Notes under the pieces: generated by a model
What the model saw: only the letters and a program-made list of their open reading frames with translations
Database searches by the model: none
What the model was told of the DNA's origin: nothing
Shown here: positions 20,024 to 30,317 of the stretch, piece after piece
How positions within the stretch are numbered: position 1 is the first letter of the stretch
Layout of the letters: every line of letters starts with the position of its first letter
Position numbers and translations under genes: made by a program
Source of the DNA: Catenovulum agarivorans DS-2
GTDB taxonomy: Bacteria; Pseudomonadota; Gammaproteobacteria; Enterobacterales; Alteromonadaceae
Assembly (NCBI RefSeq): GCF_000568405.1
Contig: NZ_ARZY01000002.1
Location: forward strand, 1 to 64,000
Direction of reading: 5' to 3'
Length of the DNA: 64,000 nt

Positions 20024-20052
20024 ATATTACTTAGTTGACTGATGGTCTGGAA
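20024..20052 (-). promoter_or_regulatory. Candidate promoter of the csrB-like RNA
   Basis: On the minus strand TAATAT (20029-20024) is preceded at 17 bp by TTCCAG (20052-20047). The poor -35 match suits a promoter that needs an activator. Confidence 0.5.
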
Positions 20053-20143
20053 TGCACTTTCCAAAAATTTATTTTGTTCATTTAATTTTAATTAGAATGA
20101 TTTTTATAAAAAGGTATATAAATCAGTTCGTTAGGGGGTTTTC

Positions 20144-20159
20144 TGTCTCTAAAGAGACA
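20144..20159. repeat. Inverted repeat TGTCTCT-AA-AGAGACA
   Basis: A perfect 7-bp inverted repeat with a 2-bp centre lies between the UvrY-type site and the csrB-like promoter. It may be a second regulator site. Confidence 0.5.
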
Positions 20160-20186
20160 TAAAGTAGGGATAAGTCTTAAGGTTGT

Positions 20187-20204
20187 TGTGAGAAATGTCT
20201 TACA
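20187..20204 (-). promoter_or_regulatory. GacA/UvrY upstream activating site
   Basis: TGTGAGAAATGTCTTACA fits the 18-bp inverted repeat TGTAAG-N6-CTTACA bound by GacA/UvrY response regulators with one mismatch, and is nearly the same as the site upstream of E. coli csrB. It sits about -170 to -186 from the predicted RNA start, matching the far-upstream position known for csrB and rsmZ. Confidence 0.8.
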
Positions 20205-20226
20205 GGGAAAGTGCTAAATTGATATT

Positions 20227-20266
20227 TATACTTATACGCAGCTATTTGCTGCGCGTATAAGTATAA
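20227..20266 (-). terminator. Long hairpin overlapping the end of folA
   Basis: TATACTTATACGCAGC (plus strand) is matched by GCTGCG and TATAAGTATA with a 2-base bulge around a 5-base loop. The folA stop codon lies inside the hairpin, so the last codons are part of the stem. The tail is AT-rich rather than a clean T-run. Confidence 0.5.
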
Positions 20267-20742
20267 AATGTATGAGCTAGTGCGTTTTTATCGTCAACTA
20301 TACCAGCTTCCTGTTCAACGAGTTGCCACTCGTTGCTATCTATTTGAGGAAAATAGGTATCTGCATCAACGCTTGTTTCAACCATTGTGATGTACAGTTT
20401 ATTTGCATGTGGCAACATGCTTTGGTAAATGTGACCTCCACCAATCACAACAATCTCTTCAGCTGTAGCAACATGCTGCTTGGCAAGTTCTAAAGCATGT
20501 TCAACAGACGATGCTAATAAGACATCTGGGTGGGGACTTTGTTGTTGACGGCTGATCACAATATTTAGTCGACCAGGTAAAGGTCGACCGATTGAATCAA
20601 AAGTTTTTCTGCCCATAATAACAGGCTTGCCTAAAGTATTTTGTTTGAAAAACTTTAAGTCATTAGGCAAATGCCAAAGCAATTTATTGTCTTTGCCTAT
20701 CGCTCGCTCTGGTGTCATTGCTGCGATCATTGAGATTATCAT
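20242..20742 (-). CDS. folA: Dihydrofolate reductase
   Basis: DHFR reduces dihydrofolate with NADPH. The 166-residue protein shows the N-terminal strand MIISMIAAM, the catalytic-region WHLPNDLKFFK with the acidic residue, the motif PVIMGRKTFDSIGRPLPGR and the NADPH-binding VIGGGHIY. The ATG at 20742 was chosen over one at 20754 because GAGGA lies five bases upstream and the N-terminus fits the family. It begins 11 bp after obgE on the same strand, so the two are probably co-transcribed, an arrangement not usual in E. coli. Confidence 0.96.
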   Translation of the reverse strand: MIISMIAAMTPERAIGKDNKLLWHLPNDLKFFKQNTLGKPVIMGRKTFDSIGRPLPGRLNIVISRQQQSPHPDVLLASSVEHALELAKQHVATAEEIVVIGGGHIYQSMLPHANKLYITMVETSVDADTYFPQIDSNEWQLVEQEAGIVDDKNALAHTFYTYTRSK

Positions 20743-20753
20743 GCAAATCCTCA

Positions 20754-21923
<1,170 letters not shown>

Positions 21924-22032
21924 TTACCTCTTGGTATATACCTTCAAACGCCAGCTTATTCAAATCTCTTCACGCTGCCTGCTTTATACATTTAGTTTAG
22001 TTGAGATTGGAATAAACTTGCGGAAATAAAAC

Positions 22033-22059
22033 AAAAAACCCCGCCAGAGCGGGGTTTTT
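22033..22059 (-). terminator. Terminator of rplU-rpmA
   Basis: The stem AAAAACCCCGC / GCGGGGTTTTT encloses the loop CAGA. Runs of A and T flank both sides. It lies between rpmA and obgE. Confidence 0.88.
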
Positions 22060-22081
22060 ACATATTCAAATCGGTTTGGTC

Positions 22082-22339
22082 TTAAGCAGCTTCGATGCTT
22101 ACAAATTTACGATTTTGAGGACCTTTAACTTCAAATTTTACTTTACCATCAGATAAAGCAAATAAAGTGTGGTCACGACCAATACCAACATTGTTACCCG
22201 CGTGGAACTTAGTACCACGTTGACGAACAAGGATGTTACCCGCTAGTACAGATTCACCACCGTAACGCTTAACACCTAAGCGTTTACTTTCTGAATCACG
22301 TCCGTTACGCGTACTACCTGCAGCCTTTTTATGTGCCAT
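22082..22339 (-). CDS. rpmA: Ribosomal protein bL27
   Basis: L27 of the large ribosomal subunit, whose N-terminal tail reaches the peptidyl transferase centre. The 85 residues start with [16 protein letters not shown], the conserved N-terminus without a cleaved extension. It follows rplU after 17 bp with an AGGAG ribosome site. Confidence 0.99.
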   Translation of the reverse strand: MAHKKAAGSTRNGRDSESKRLGVKRYGGESVLAGNILVRQRGTKFHAGNNVGIGRDHTLFALSDGKVKFEVKGPQNRKFVSIEAA

Positions 22340-22356
22340 TGATTCAGTCTCCTAAA

Positions 22357-22668
22357 TTAAGCGTTAATGCCAGTGATCTTAACTTCAGTGTACCACTGAC
22401 GATGACCAGCTTGCTTGCGAGAATGCTTACGACGTCTGAATTTAACAATCGTTACTTTCTCACCACGACCGTGACCTACAACTTCTGCAGTCACTTTACC
22501 GCCATTTACATAAGGTGCGCCAATTTTGATGTCTTCGCCATTAGAGATTAACAATACATTGTCAAATTCAATAGAAGAACCAGCTTCTAATTCAACTTTC
22601 TCTAGGCGAACGGTTTGGCCCTCAGTTACACGGTGTTGTTTACCACCACTTTGGAAAACCGCGTACAT
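22357..22668 (-). CDS. rplU: Ribosomal protein bL21
   Basis: L21 of the large subunit, 103 residues, the usual length. It starts [14 protein letters not shown] and has the C-terminal [16 protein letters not shown] segment that binds 23S rRNA. It leads the rplU-rpmA unit and is divergent from ispB across a 250-bp gap that must hold both promoters. Confidence 0.99.
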   Translation of the reverse strand: MYAVFQSGGKQHRVTEGQTVRLEKVELEAGSSIEFDNVLLISNGEDIKIGAPYVNGGKVTAEVVGHGRGEKVTIVKFRRRKHSRKQAGHRQWYTEVKITGINA

Positions 22669-22918
22669 ATTCTACTCCGCTCACTATATAGACGTTAGCT
22701 AAACTAACGTACAAATCTTCAAAACAGGGCGCGAATTCTAAGGCAAAGCTTTTAAGATCGCAAGCCTAAAATAAGTTTAATTCGCTATTTATTCCACCAC
22801 GGTAGATTAAAATTACTTATGTTGGGTAAATACCCTGATTAAAGGGCATATTTTATCAAAAAAAAAGTGTAAACTTAGCGCAAATTTTCACTCGAACCAG
22901 ACAGTTTAGTTTTTATCA

Positions 22919-23890
22919 ATGCAGCTAGAACAGATTAAGCAGTTAGCCAATGAAGATATGTTGGCGGTAAATAAAGTCATTGCCGACCAACTCCAAAGCG
23001 ATGTCGCTTTAATTCAACAGTTAGGTTTTTATATCGTTAACAGTGGTGGTAAACGTATTCGGCCGCTTATTACAACTCTGGCTGCACGGGCGCTATCCTC
23101 GACTAACGACAGTCATATTACCTTAGCAGCGATTATCGAATTTATTCATACCGCTACTTTATTACATGATGATGTTGTCGACGAATCAGATAAGCGGCGT
23201 GGCCGCGACACCGCAAATGCTCTGTTTGGTAATTCTGCATCAGTTTTGGTTGGTGACTTCTTATATACACGTTCATTTCAAATGATGGTGTCGTTGAATG
23301 AAATGAAGGTGATGCAGATTTTGTCGGATGCAACTAATGTAATTGCAGAAGGCGAGGTTATGCAATTAATGAATTGTAATGACCCGAGTACAACTGAAGC
23401 TTCTTATATGGAAGTTATTTATTGTAAAACCGCCAAGTTATTTGAAGCAGCAACGCGCTTAGCGGCTGTATTGACCCAACAAGATGAAAAAACTGAGCAA
23501 GCTCTGGCAGATTATGGCTGTTATTTGGGAACAGCGTTTCAGCTAATGGATGATTGGTTGGACTATGCTGGTGAATCTGAAAGCTTAGGTAAAAATGTAG
23601 GTGATGATTTGGCAGAAGGGAAACCGACATTACCACTTATCCATTCAATGCAGCATGCGGAAGCAAAAGATGCTGAGTTAATCAAAAATGTGATAGAGCA
23701 CGGGGATGGGTTAGCCCATTTGGACGCGGTATTATCCATTATCAAACAAACTGAGTCGTTAGACTATACCTATCAGCAAGCTGAAAAACATGCGCAAATG
23801 GCTGTTGATGCGTTAGCTGTATTGGCTGATTCACCATATAAACAGGCGTTAGAATCATTAGCCTGGTTGTCGGTAAGGCGGGCTAATTAA
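22919..23890 (+). CDS. ispB: Octaprenyl diphosphate synthase
   Basis: This trans-polyprenyl transferase makes the side chain of ubiquinone and menaquinone. Both aspartate-rich motifs are present: LLHDDVVDESD and FQLMDDWLDYAG. The length of 323 residues equals E. coli IspB. It is divergent from rplU, the conserved arrangement. The ribosome site is weak. Confidence 0.95.
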   Translation: MQLEQIKQLANEDMLAVNKVIADQLQSDVALIQQLGFYIVNSGGKRIRPLITTLAARALSSTNDSHITLAAIIEFIHTATLLHDDVVDESDKRRGRDTANALFGNSASVLVGDFLYTRSFQMMVSLNEMKVMQILSDATNVIAEGEVMQLMNCNDPSTTEASYMEVIYCKTAKLFEAATRLAAVLTQQDEKTEQALADYGCYLGTAFQLMDDWLDYAGESESLGKNVGDDLAEGKPTLPLIHSMQHAEAKDAELIKNVIEHGDGLAHLDAVLSIIKQTESLDYTYQQAEKHAQMAVDALAVLADSPYKQALESLAWLSVRRAN

Positions 23891-23925
23891 GTTTAGTTAA
23901 CCCGCTTGAATATGGCGATTGTGTT

Positions 23926-24774
23926 TTAGTGGCGACGAATTCGCAAAAAAACTGCAAATCTAGGTAGTCCATTTTTAGTAAAACCAGTGTATTTGTAGGT
24001 AATTATACTCCCTATTTTGGGTGGGTTTTTTCGCTCAGCGTAAGATAACCCACTGCCTATTTTGAAACGTTTGCCTGTTTTCAGGTCTTCAACCACCAGT
24101 GCACCAACCACATTGCTAAAGCGCCCTTTACCTTGAATATGGCCGACTACGGTAGCTTCGGCATCTTCAAATCGTTTGACCTTTATTAAATCGTCACTGC
24201 GCTTACCTTGATAGAAAGAAGAAGCTTTATGCAGCATTAGGCCTTCTGCTCCCTGTTGAACATATTGATCCAATAGATTTTGCAGTTGCTGGTGGTTAGC
24301 AACAGTAAACTGTTTAACAATGGTGATGGGACTGTGTGTGCTGTGTTGTTTTGCAAATTCAGTCATGCGCTGGTAGCGGGCAGAAAAAGGCAGGTTAAGT
24401 TGAGGAAAATCAAAAACCATAAATTTAACTTCGGCCCAGCGGTTATCTTGTGGATCATGAATGATGGAAAGCAACCGAGCAAATTGCTCACGTGCTAACC
24501 ATAACTCCCCATCTAATGGAAAATCGGGCAAATGTTTTACAAAATATTTTGGGGGGATAATTTGATTGCCTTGGCGAGTCCATAATTTTTTACCGTCCCA
24601 ATACGCTCGCACCCCATCATATTTTTCGCTGACTAGGTAGTCTGCAACATTTATTTGTTGCGAATATTTTTCTGCTAGCATTAGATCGATAGGCTCTGCG
24701 AAGCCGCGGCTGCTAAAAAGAACCAGCAGCATGAATTTAGTAACAAATGCAGAAAAAATAGTCGGGATTTGCAT
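23926..24774 (-). CDS. ATP-dependent DNA ligase, LigE type with signal peptide
   Basis: This is a minimal ATP-dependent DNA ligase. From the ATG at 24774 (GGAG six bases upstream) it has 282 residues: a signal-peptide-like leader (to about residue 26, GFA), then motif I EKYDGVRAYWD with the adenylated lysine at residue 51, motif III FMVFDF, motif IV EGLMLHK and motif V DDLIKVKR, followed by a short OB domain. Such leader-bearing ligases (Lig E) are known from Haemophilus, Neisseria and Vibrio and are thought to act in the periplasm, perhaps on incoming DNA. It is convergent with ispB. Confidence 0.88.
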   Translation of the reverse strand: MQIPTIFSAFVTKFMLLVLFSSRGFAEPIDLMLAEKYSQQINVADYLVSEKYDGVRAYWDGKKLWTRQGNQIIPPKYFVKHLPDFPLDGELWLAREQFARLLSIIHDPQDNRWAEVKFMVFDFPQLNLPFSARYQRMTEFAKQHSTHSPITIVKQFTVANHQQLQNLLDQYVQQGAEGLMLHKASSFYQGKRSDDLIKVKRFEDAEATVVGHIQGKGRFSNVVGALVVEDLKTGKRFKIGSGLSYAERKNPPKIGSIITYKYTGFTKNGLPRFAVFLRIRRH

Positions 24775-24820
24775 AGAACACTCCATGTTCAAAATAGTTA
24801 ATAGTTAATGGTTTGGTTAG

Positions 24821-25339
24821 TTATTTGTATTGGCGCAAAGTTAATACATTGCCTCTTTGGCTAAACTCAATACGTTTTAATGCGCTCATCCCAAGTAAAA
24901 TCGAATCTTGGTGCATGTGGGGATTAATATTTGCCTTAACATTATACAAAGTAATATCGGCAATCTCTAAACGATCTATTACTGTACTATACACGGTGAC
25001 CGTACCATTCGCCGTGCCAACGGGAAAGCTGTTGCCATAGTTTAGGTTGAGGTCGCGAGCAATGTGCTCAGGAATAGAGACATGCGTTGCGCCTGTATCC
25101 AGTAAAAAGGTGACAGTTTGGCCATTTATTCTGCCATTGGTCACATAATGGCCATGTCGATTGCGAATGAGCTCAACTTCTACGGCACCTTGTCCGGTAT
25201 AATGACTTGAAGGGTTTTGATTCGGGTTTTCTTTTTTGTTTAAATAGCCTTCAAACCAATAGGTTAATAAAAAGAATGCAATGATCCATGCGGCATAGTT
25301 CATCCATTTGCCGGTTTTTTGATTTAAATCTGGTTCCAC
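24821..25339 (-). CDS. Membrane-anchored retropepsin-like aspartic protease
   Basis: The 172-residue protein has one N-terminal membrane helix (about residues 14-28), a short linker and a retropepsin-like domain with the active-site motif LLDTGATHVSIP. It fits the TIGR02281 clan AA family of single-copy proteobacterial proteins of unknown substrate. The start is a GTG whose first base lies two bases from the divergent ampD start. An ATG at 25303 is possible but would cut into the GKWM segment usual before the helix. Confidence 0.82.
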   Translation of the reverse strand: MEPDLNQKTGKWMNYAAWIIAFFLLTYWFEGYLNKKENPNQNPSSHYTGQGAVEVELIRNRHGHYVTNGRINGQTVTFLLDTGATHVSIPEHIARDLNLNYGNSFPVGTANGTVTVYSTVIDRLEIADITLYNVKANINPHMHQDSILLGMSALKRIEFSQRGNVLTLRQYK

Positions 25340-25340
25340 T

Positions 25341-25913
25341 ATGACTCAACCTCAATCTTCGTCTGACAGACATGATATTTTAACTGACGCCGTTTTTAAA
25401 CCTTCAAAATTTTTTAATACTCGGCCTGATAATATTGATATCGATTTATTGGTTATTCATTGTATTTCGTTGCCCGAAGGCGAATATGGATTGCCCTATA
25501 TTGAAGATCTGTTTCTGGGATGTTTGGATTGTAATCAACATGCTAGTTTTGCCGACCTAGTCGGATTGGAAGTCTCGGCACATTTTTTCATTAAGCGAAA
25601 TGGTGAGATTATACAATTTGTCCCAATGGACTTAAGGGCATGGCATGCTGGAGTTTCCAAATTTGATGGGCGTAGCAATTGTAATGATTTTTCAATTGGC
25701 ATAGAGTTAGAAGGCACGGATAAATCTGAGTTTACCCAACTCCAATACCAAGCATTGGTAAAAACTACAGGACAAATCATGCGGTTATATCCTAAAATAA
25801 CCCCCGAACGAATCGTCGGTCATAGTGATATCGCACCTGGCCGAAAAACTGATCCAGGTATAGGTTTTAATTGGGGTCACTACAAACAACAATTGGCCAA
25901 GGAACTATTATGA
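25341..25913 (+). CDS. ampD: AmpD, cytoplasmic 1,6-anhydro-MurNAc-L-alanine amidase
   Basis: AmpD cleaves the peptide from anhydro-muropeptides during cell-wall recycling and so keeps AmpC-type beta-lactamase inducer levels low. The zinc ligands H40, H161 and D171 are present (IVGHSDIAPGRKTDPG), with the catalytic E122. The length is 190 residues. It overlaps ampE by four bases (ATGA), as in enterobacteria. Confidence 0.96.
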   Translation: MTQPQSSSDRHDILTDAVFKPSKFFNTRPDNIDIDLLVIHCISLPEGEYGLPYIEDLFLGCLDCNQHASFADLVGLEVSAHFFIKRNGEIIQFVPMDLRAWHAGVSKFDGRSNCNDFSIGIELEGTDKSEFTQLQYQALVKTTGQIMRLYPKITPERIVGHSDIAPGRKTDPGIGFNWGHYKQQLAKELL

Positions 25914-26749
25914 CATTGTTAAGTATCATTATTGTAGTCGTGTTGGAACGTTTGGTTAGAGTGGAGGAGCAATTCCACTACCGACATTATTTTAATTGGT
26001 ATAAAGAAAAATTTAGCCAAAATTTCACACAGTCAGAATCGATGTCGGCTGAAGTGTTCATCCTAATCTGGCTCGCTATTCCGTGCTTACTGGTTAGCGT
26101 TTTACTGTCGCTATTGGGTGATGGCATTTTATCACTGGTATTAAATTGTTTCATTTTATTCGTCTGTTATGGTTGTCCACAACATAGGCGTTGTTACCGA
26201 CAATATTTGGAGGCCGCCTGCAGAGGTGACCAACAAGCATGTTATGAATACTCGTTGCAACTAGGCCAGCAGGTTACCGAAGAAAGTAAAAGTGAAACCT
26301 TAGGACAAACTTTAGTTTGGATTAACTTTAGACATTACTTTAGTGTTATTTTTTGGTTTGTTGCATTAGGCGCACCAGGTGCCTTGTTATATGTATTTGC
26401 TCGAAATTTAGCTAAAGTGTCAGCAACAGAAGAAAATTTTGCATGGTTAAAAGAAGCAAGTGAACGTTTGTTGGCTATTTTAGTTTGGCTGCCAGTGCGA
26501 ATATCTGGTTTTGCGATATTGTTTGTTGGCCACTTCTCAAAGGCGTTGCCAGTTTGGATGTCAGGCGTTGCTCAGTGTAAGGAGTCTGCTCGAGGTTATT
26601 TAGCGCGTATTGCTAAAGCCGCAGAGGATGTTTATTCACCTGAAGATGATCACTTAACTGAACCTTGTGTGATGTTAAAATTGGCTAAGCGTGCATTTTT
26701 ATTTCAGCTCAGTGTGATAGCTGTACTGACATTGTCTGGTGTTATTTAA
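25910..26749 (+). CDS. ampE: AmpE, inner-membrane protein of the CbiB/AmpE family
   Basis: AmpE is a membrane protein of uncertain function coded with AmpD. The true start is the ATG at 25910 inside the ampD stop, giving 279 residues. Segments include a first helix, the motif [15 protein letters not shown] and further membrane helices near 50-85, 155-180, 205-225 and at the C-terminus. It is distantly related in form to the CbiB-like protein at 38.8 kb. Confidence 0.92.
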   Translation: MTLLSIIIVVVLERLVRVEEQFHYRHYFNWYKEKFSQNFTQSESMSAEVFILIWLAIPCLLVSVLLSLLGDGILSLVLNCFILFVCYGCPQHRRCYRQYLEAACRGDQQACYEYSLQLGQQVTEESKSETLGQTLVWINFRHYFSVIFWFVALGAPGALLYVFARNLAKVSATEENFAWLKEASERLLAILVWLPVRISGFAILFVGHFSKALPVWMSGVAQCKESARGYLARIAKAAEDVYSPEDDHLTEPCVMLKLAKRAFLFQLSVIAVLTLSGVI

Positions 26750-26762
26750 AGGTAGTTGTCGT

Positions 26763-27230
26763 TTGAACCAAACAGAAAAACAAGACGCTTTATTAAAAGC
26801 ATTTAAAACTTTATTAAGAGAACAAAGTTTTTCTTCTCAAGCTGATATTGTTGAAGCGCTCAAAGCCGAAGGATTTGACAATATCAGTCAGTCTAAAGTT
26901 TCACGGCTGTTAAGCCGCTTTGGTGCAGTGCGCACCCGCAATGCATTGCAAGAGATGGTGTATTGTTTACCGCCTGAATTGGGGGTGCCGACAACAGACA
27001 GCCCGCTTAAACAGTTGGTGCTAGAGGTTAGCCACAACCAAGCGATGATTATTGTGAGAACGACCCCAGGAGCAGCGCAGCTGATTGCACGTATGTTAGA
27101 TTCTTTGAATAAGTCGCACGGTGTTCTGGGCACAATTGCGGGTGACGATACGATTTTTATTGCACCTGTTGATACTTCGGTGATTGAAAATACCTGTGAG
27201 CAAATCGAACACTTCTTTGAAACGGTATAG
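26763..27230 (+). CDS. argR: Arginine repressor
   Basis: ArgR is a hexameric arginine-dependent repressor. The 155-residue product aligns along its whole length with E. coli ArgR: winged helix with [20 protein letters not shown], then the oligomerisation and arginine-binding domain with [13 protein letters not shown] and [10 protein letters not shown]. The start is TTG at 26763, chosen because AAAGGTAG lies upstream and the length fits; a GTG at 26739 would add eight unlikely residues and overlap ampE. Confidence 0.95.
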   Translation: MNQTEKQDALLKAFKTLLREQSFSSQADIVEALKAEGFDNISQSKVSRLLSRFGAVRTRNALQEMVYCLPPELGVPTTDSPLKQLVLEVSHNQAMIIVRTTPGAAQLIARMLDSLNKSHGVLGTIAGDDTIFIAPVDTSVIENTCEQIEHFFETV

Positions 27231-27340
27231 TGCTTTAGCATTGCTGGTAAAGGATGCTTACGGTTACAAATTCATAGGCAGGTGAAAGTTTAATTCAATT
27301 GTCGCGGTCTATTATTCGAACGTTATCAAAGGATAATAAT

Positions 27341-27871
27341 ATGCTTGAATATTGTCGCAGCGTCATCCAACAAATTGTGTCGGTATTGCACTGTTTAACC
27401 GATGAAGAGTATGTTTACTCTGCTCACAACCACTCGAGTATAGGTGCACATATACGGCATATATACGATCATTTTAATGCATTAATTGCCGTTGTTGATA
27501 CAGGCGTTGCAGACTATAGTCAGCGTAGTAGAGGCAGTCAGTTGGAATGTGACCGTCTATACGCATCCGCTCAATTTAACCAACTGCCCGCTGCATTGAA
27601 TCACCTGATGCTTACACTTGCAGATAAACCGAATTTTCGGCTTATCCCGGAGACTCAAGCATTATTGGCTGGGCAGCCATTTATTGCCACCAACCTGCAC
27701 CGAGAGTTATTGTTTGTTACAAGCCATGCAATTCATCATTTAGCGCTGATCAAAAATCAATGTCAGCCAGATCATGCAATTCACCATATCGAATATTTAG
27801 GGTACGCGCCTTCAACCATTCAATCGCTAAAATCTTGCAATGTGCACACTGACCTGGCAACAAACCCTTAG
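27341..27871 (+). CDS. DinB-like four-helix protein
   Basis: The 176-residue protein has the histidine spacing of DinB/YfiT-like metal-binding four-helix bundles: HNHSSIGAHIRHIYDHF near the N-terminus and HRELLFVTSHAIHHLALI near the C-terminus. Function is unknown; relatives include metal-dependent thiol transferases. The ATG at 27341 has AAAGGAT just upstream. It overlaps the next gene by 32 bases, so the two are likely coupled. Confidence 0.75.
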   Translation: MLEYCRSVIQQIVSVLHCLTDEEYVYSAHNHSSIGAHIRHIYDHFNALIAVVDTGVADYSQRSRGSQLECDRLYASAQFNQLPAALNHLMLTLADKPNFRLIPETQALLAGQPFIATNLHRELLFVTSHAIHHLALIKNQCQPDHAIHHIEYLGYAPSTIQSLKSCNVHTDLATNP

Positions 27872-28589
27872 CGGCTACCGGCTTTTATTCACTCGGGACG
27901 AACAACGTACACGCGAGTTGGCTGAGTTACCCATATTTGACGAAGTACGCCAAGCAATTTATCCAATTGACCCACAAGGGCAGGGGACCTGGATTGCAAC
28001 CAACCAAAATGGAGAAACTTGGTGTTTGCTCAATTTGTATCAGAAAAACCAAGCTGCGGAATTGGGTTATTCAGCAACGTCTGCTCGCAAACAGAAGTTG
28101 TTAAGCAGAGGGCAAATTATCTTGGCGTGTTTATCAGCACAAACAGATATGAGTTTGCCGAGGCTGCAAGATTATTGCGGTAAATATAAATTTTCGCCGT
28201 TTACCCTGTGTTATTTTCCAAAGGTGTTAACACCGCAAAACTGGCAGCCTATTTATTGGCAATGGGATGGCATACAAGTAACAGCACAACAACTGCCCAA
28301 TATGTTTACCTCATCAGGTAAAGCTTTTACAAAGGTATTAAGCCACCGCCAAGCCGTTTTTAGTCAATTTAGTCGGCAACAGAGCAATGATTATTTATGG
28401 CAGTTTCACACAAGCCATCAGCCAAGCAAAAGTCACACAAGTGTATGTATGCACAGAGCCGATGCCAAAAGTGTCAGTATCACTGAGGTGACATCGAGTA
28501 CAACTGTTCAACAAATGAAATACTGGAACACTTCACCATGCCAGGCCCAATACAGCAAACCAACCGCGAGATTAATCATTAACCGCTGA
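27840..28589 (+). CDS. NRDE/TANGO2-family protein
   Basis: The 249-residue product starts MCTLTW, with a cysteine at position 2 as in N-terminal nucleophile-like NRDE proteins, and contains FTRDEQRTRE, the N-R-D-E-like signature. Mammalian TANGO2 is in the same family and has been linked to haem handling and lipid metabolism, but bacterial function is not settled. It overlaps the DinB-like gene and converges on the olsF-like gene with an 18-bp overlap of coding ends. Confidence 0.72.
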   Translation: MCTLTWQQTLSGYRLLFTRDEQRTRELAELPIFDEVRQAIYPIDPQGQGTWIATNQNGETWCLLNLYQKNQAAELGYSATSARKQKLLSRGQIILACLSAQTDMSLPRLQDYCGKYKFSPFTLCYFPKVLTPQNWQPIYWQWDGIQVTAQQLPNMFTSSGKAFTKVLSHRQAVFSQFSRQQSNDYLWQFHTSHQPSKSHTSVCMHRADAKSVSITEVTSSTTVQQMKYWNTSPCQAQYSKPTARLIINR

Positions 28590-30317
28590 GTTGAGGTAAT
28601 TTTGCCATCCTTGACCCAAGTAAAGTTTTAACCACTTTTGCTCAGTAGCTGGCAAGTGGACTTTTAGCAGCAGTCCAGGTGTTTGGGCAAATTGACTGTC
28701 GATCGCCAACGAGATGAACTGAGCGCCAAGTTGGTGGTATTGTTTTACCAATACTGGCAAACCTTTCTTGTCAGGCTCAATTTGTTGAATAAGCCAATCT
28801 AAGGTGGCTATATCTGGCTTATATTGCTCAATAAAAGCTGTTAGCAAAGGTAATTGTGGGTGAGTAAACTTAGATTTGGCGAGGGCTGAATTATCTGGTT
28901 GTTTTACTAAAAACTGCTCGATTAAATATACGCTTAATGGACTGTAACACCGGCTCAAAGAGACTGTGCCGTATAAGGTTTGGTATTGTGGATATTTGCA
29001 AACAAAACGACCTATCCCTTTAAAAAGTAATAATAATGCATGATGACTGCGTTGATATTCGGAGACGATAAACGAGCGACCCATTTCTAAACAAGGTGAC
29101 TGTTTTCCAACAAAGGTTGTCGAAAAATCAAACATCTGTGTTAGGTAAGTTGGGGAAACTCGGTCGGTTTGGCCCATTCTATAAGCTCCAATAATTTGCT
29201 GTTTTTGTTGGTCAAAAATAAACAAATGTTGGTAACTAAAGTCAAAATCATCACCATCTTCGGGTTGGCCACTGCCTTCTTGCCAATCTCGAAATGTTTT
29301 CTCCCGTAAGCGACGAATTTCTGCAACACATGTTGGGATTTGTCCGCCATGTGCATGTAAAACTAACCAGTTTTTGTAACTAAGCAAAACTTGGTGTTTG
29401 GCAATTGTCGCCACTTCACTTGCCATAGTGTCACCATCACTCGCTGGTGCTAAAGCTTGTTGTTCTGCTTGGGCCTGCTGTGGCCAAGTTTGTTGGCCAA
29501 TATGAGGTTGAAGGTAGGTCAACAACTTTATCAGTGCACTTTGCTGATCTAGATTTGAGCTAGGTAAGTTGGCGACATCAAGCTGATTTCCAATTGTCAT
29601 TGTTATTTGTTTGTCCTTTGACGCGAGCATTTCTCTAACTAACATAAGTAAGCGAAAACGAAAATAAACTCTACCAAAAAAATAAAATCTTTTACGATTA
29701 CTTGCCTGAATATGCACAGGTAATATATCGGCATTGTGTTTTTGCGCAAGCTTCACAAAACTGCGGTTCCATGGGTGATCATAAATGCCAGTCTTGTCTG
29801 CTTGATAGTAGCTAACTCGACCCGCGGGGAAGACCACCAAAATACCATGTTTGACTAAATGTTGTTCGCATTGTCTCAACGAAGTAACGTTTCCTCGAGC
29901 GCCTGCTTTCAATGGGTTGGTAAAGATAAAGTATTGATGGAGCGGTTTAAACAGCGATAAGCCAACATTCGCAAGAACTTTTACATTGGCTGAATATTGC
30001 AGGAGTTGCTTGAGCAAAACAACGCCGTCAACACCACCTAGCGGGTGGTTGGCAACGATAATCAGCGGTCGATTACCGTTTGTCAGTTCGCGTACGTTTT
30101 CACCAAAATTATCGCTGATTTTAAGCTTAAATAGCTCCACAAAGGCTTGTAAAAAATCAGGGCCAGATAGCTGGGCAAAGCCGTGCTGTTGATATAGTTG
30201 ATTGAGCTTTTTAATGCCGAGTAGTTTGTCGAGCAATTGAATTAAGAGCTTTTTGCTTCTACCTTGTGCAGAAGCAAAAAATTGCCCAATTGATAATTGT
30301 TCTGTTGAATCATTCAT
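28572..30317 (-). CDS. olsF: Bifunctional acyltransferase, OlsF-like (ornithine lipid synthesis)
   Basis: The 581-residue protein joins two acyltransferase domains. The N-terminal half is PlsC-like with VANHPLGGVDG (H91, D97) and the later VFPAGRVSYY block; the C-terminal half (about 305-460) is a GNAT-like domain of the OlsB/hemolysin type with EMGRSFIVSEYQRSHHALLLL. This order matches OlsF, described in Serratia, where one protein N-acylates ornithine and then O-acylates the product. Ornithine lipids often replace phospholipids under phosphate limitation, common in seawater. The assignment is from domain order only. Confidence 0.72.
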   Translation of the reverse strand: MNDSTEQLSIGQFFASAQGRSKKLLIQLLDKLLGIKKLNQLYQQHGFAQLSGPDFLQAFVELFKLKISDNFGENVRELTNGNRPLIIVANHPLGGVDGVVLLKQLLQYSANVKVLANVGLSLFKPLHQYFIFTNPLKAGARGNVTSLRQCEQHLVKHGILVVFPAGRVSYYQADKTGIYDHPWNRSFVKLAQKHNADILPVHIQASNRKRFYFFGRVYFRFRLLMLVREMLASKDKQITMTIGNQLDVANLPSSNLDQQSALIKLLTYLQPHIGQQTWPQQAQAEQQALAPASDGDTMASEVATIAKHQVLLSYKNWLVLHAHGGQIPTCVAEIRRLREKTFRDWQEGSGQPEDGDDFDFSYQHLFIFDQQKQQIIGAYRMGQTDRVSPTYLTQMFDFSTTFVGKQSPCLEMGRSFIVSEYQRSHHALLLLFKGIGRFVCKYPQYQTLYGTVSLSRCYSPLSVYLIEQFLVKQPDNSALAKSKFTHPQLPLLTAFIEQYKPDIATLDWLIQQIEPDKKGLPVLVKQYHQLGAQFISLAIDSQFAQTPGLLLKVHLPATEQKWLKLYLGQGWQNYLNSAVND

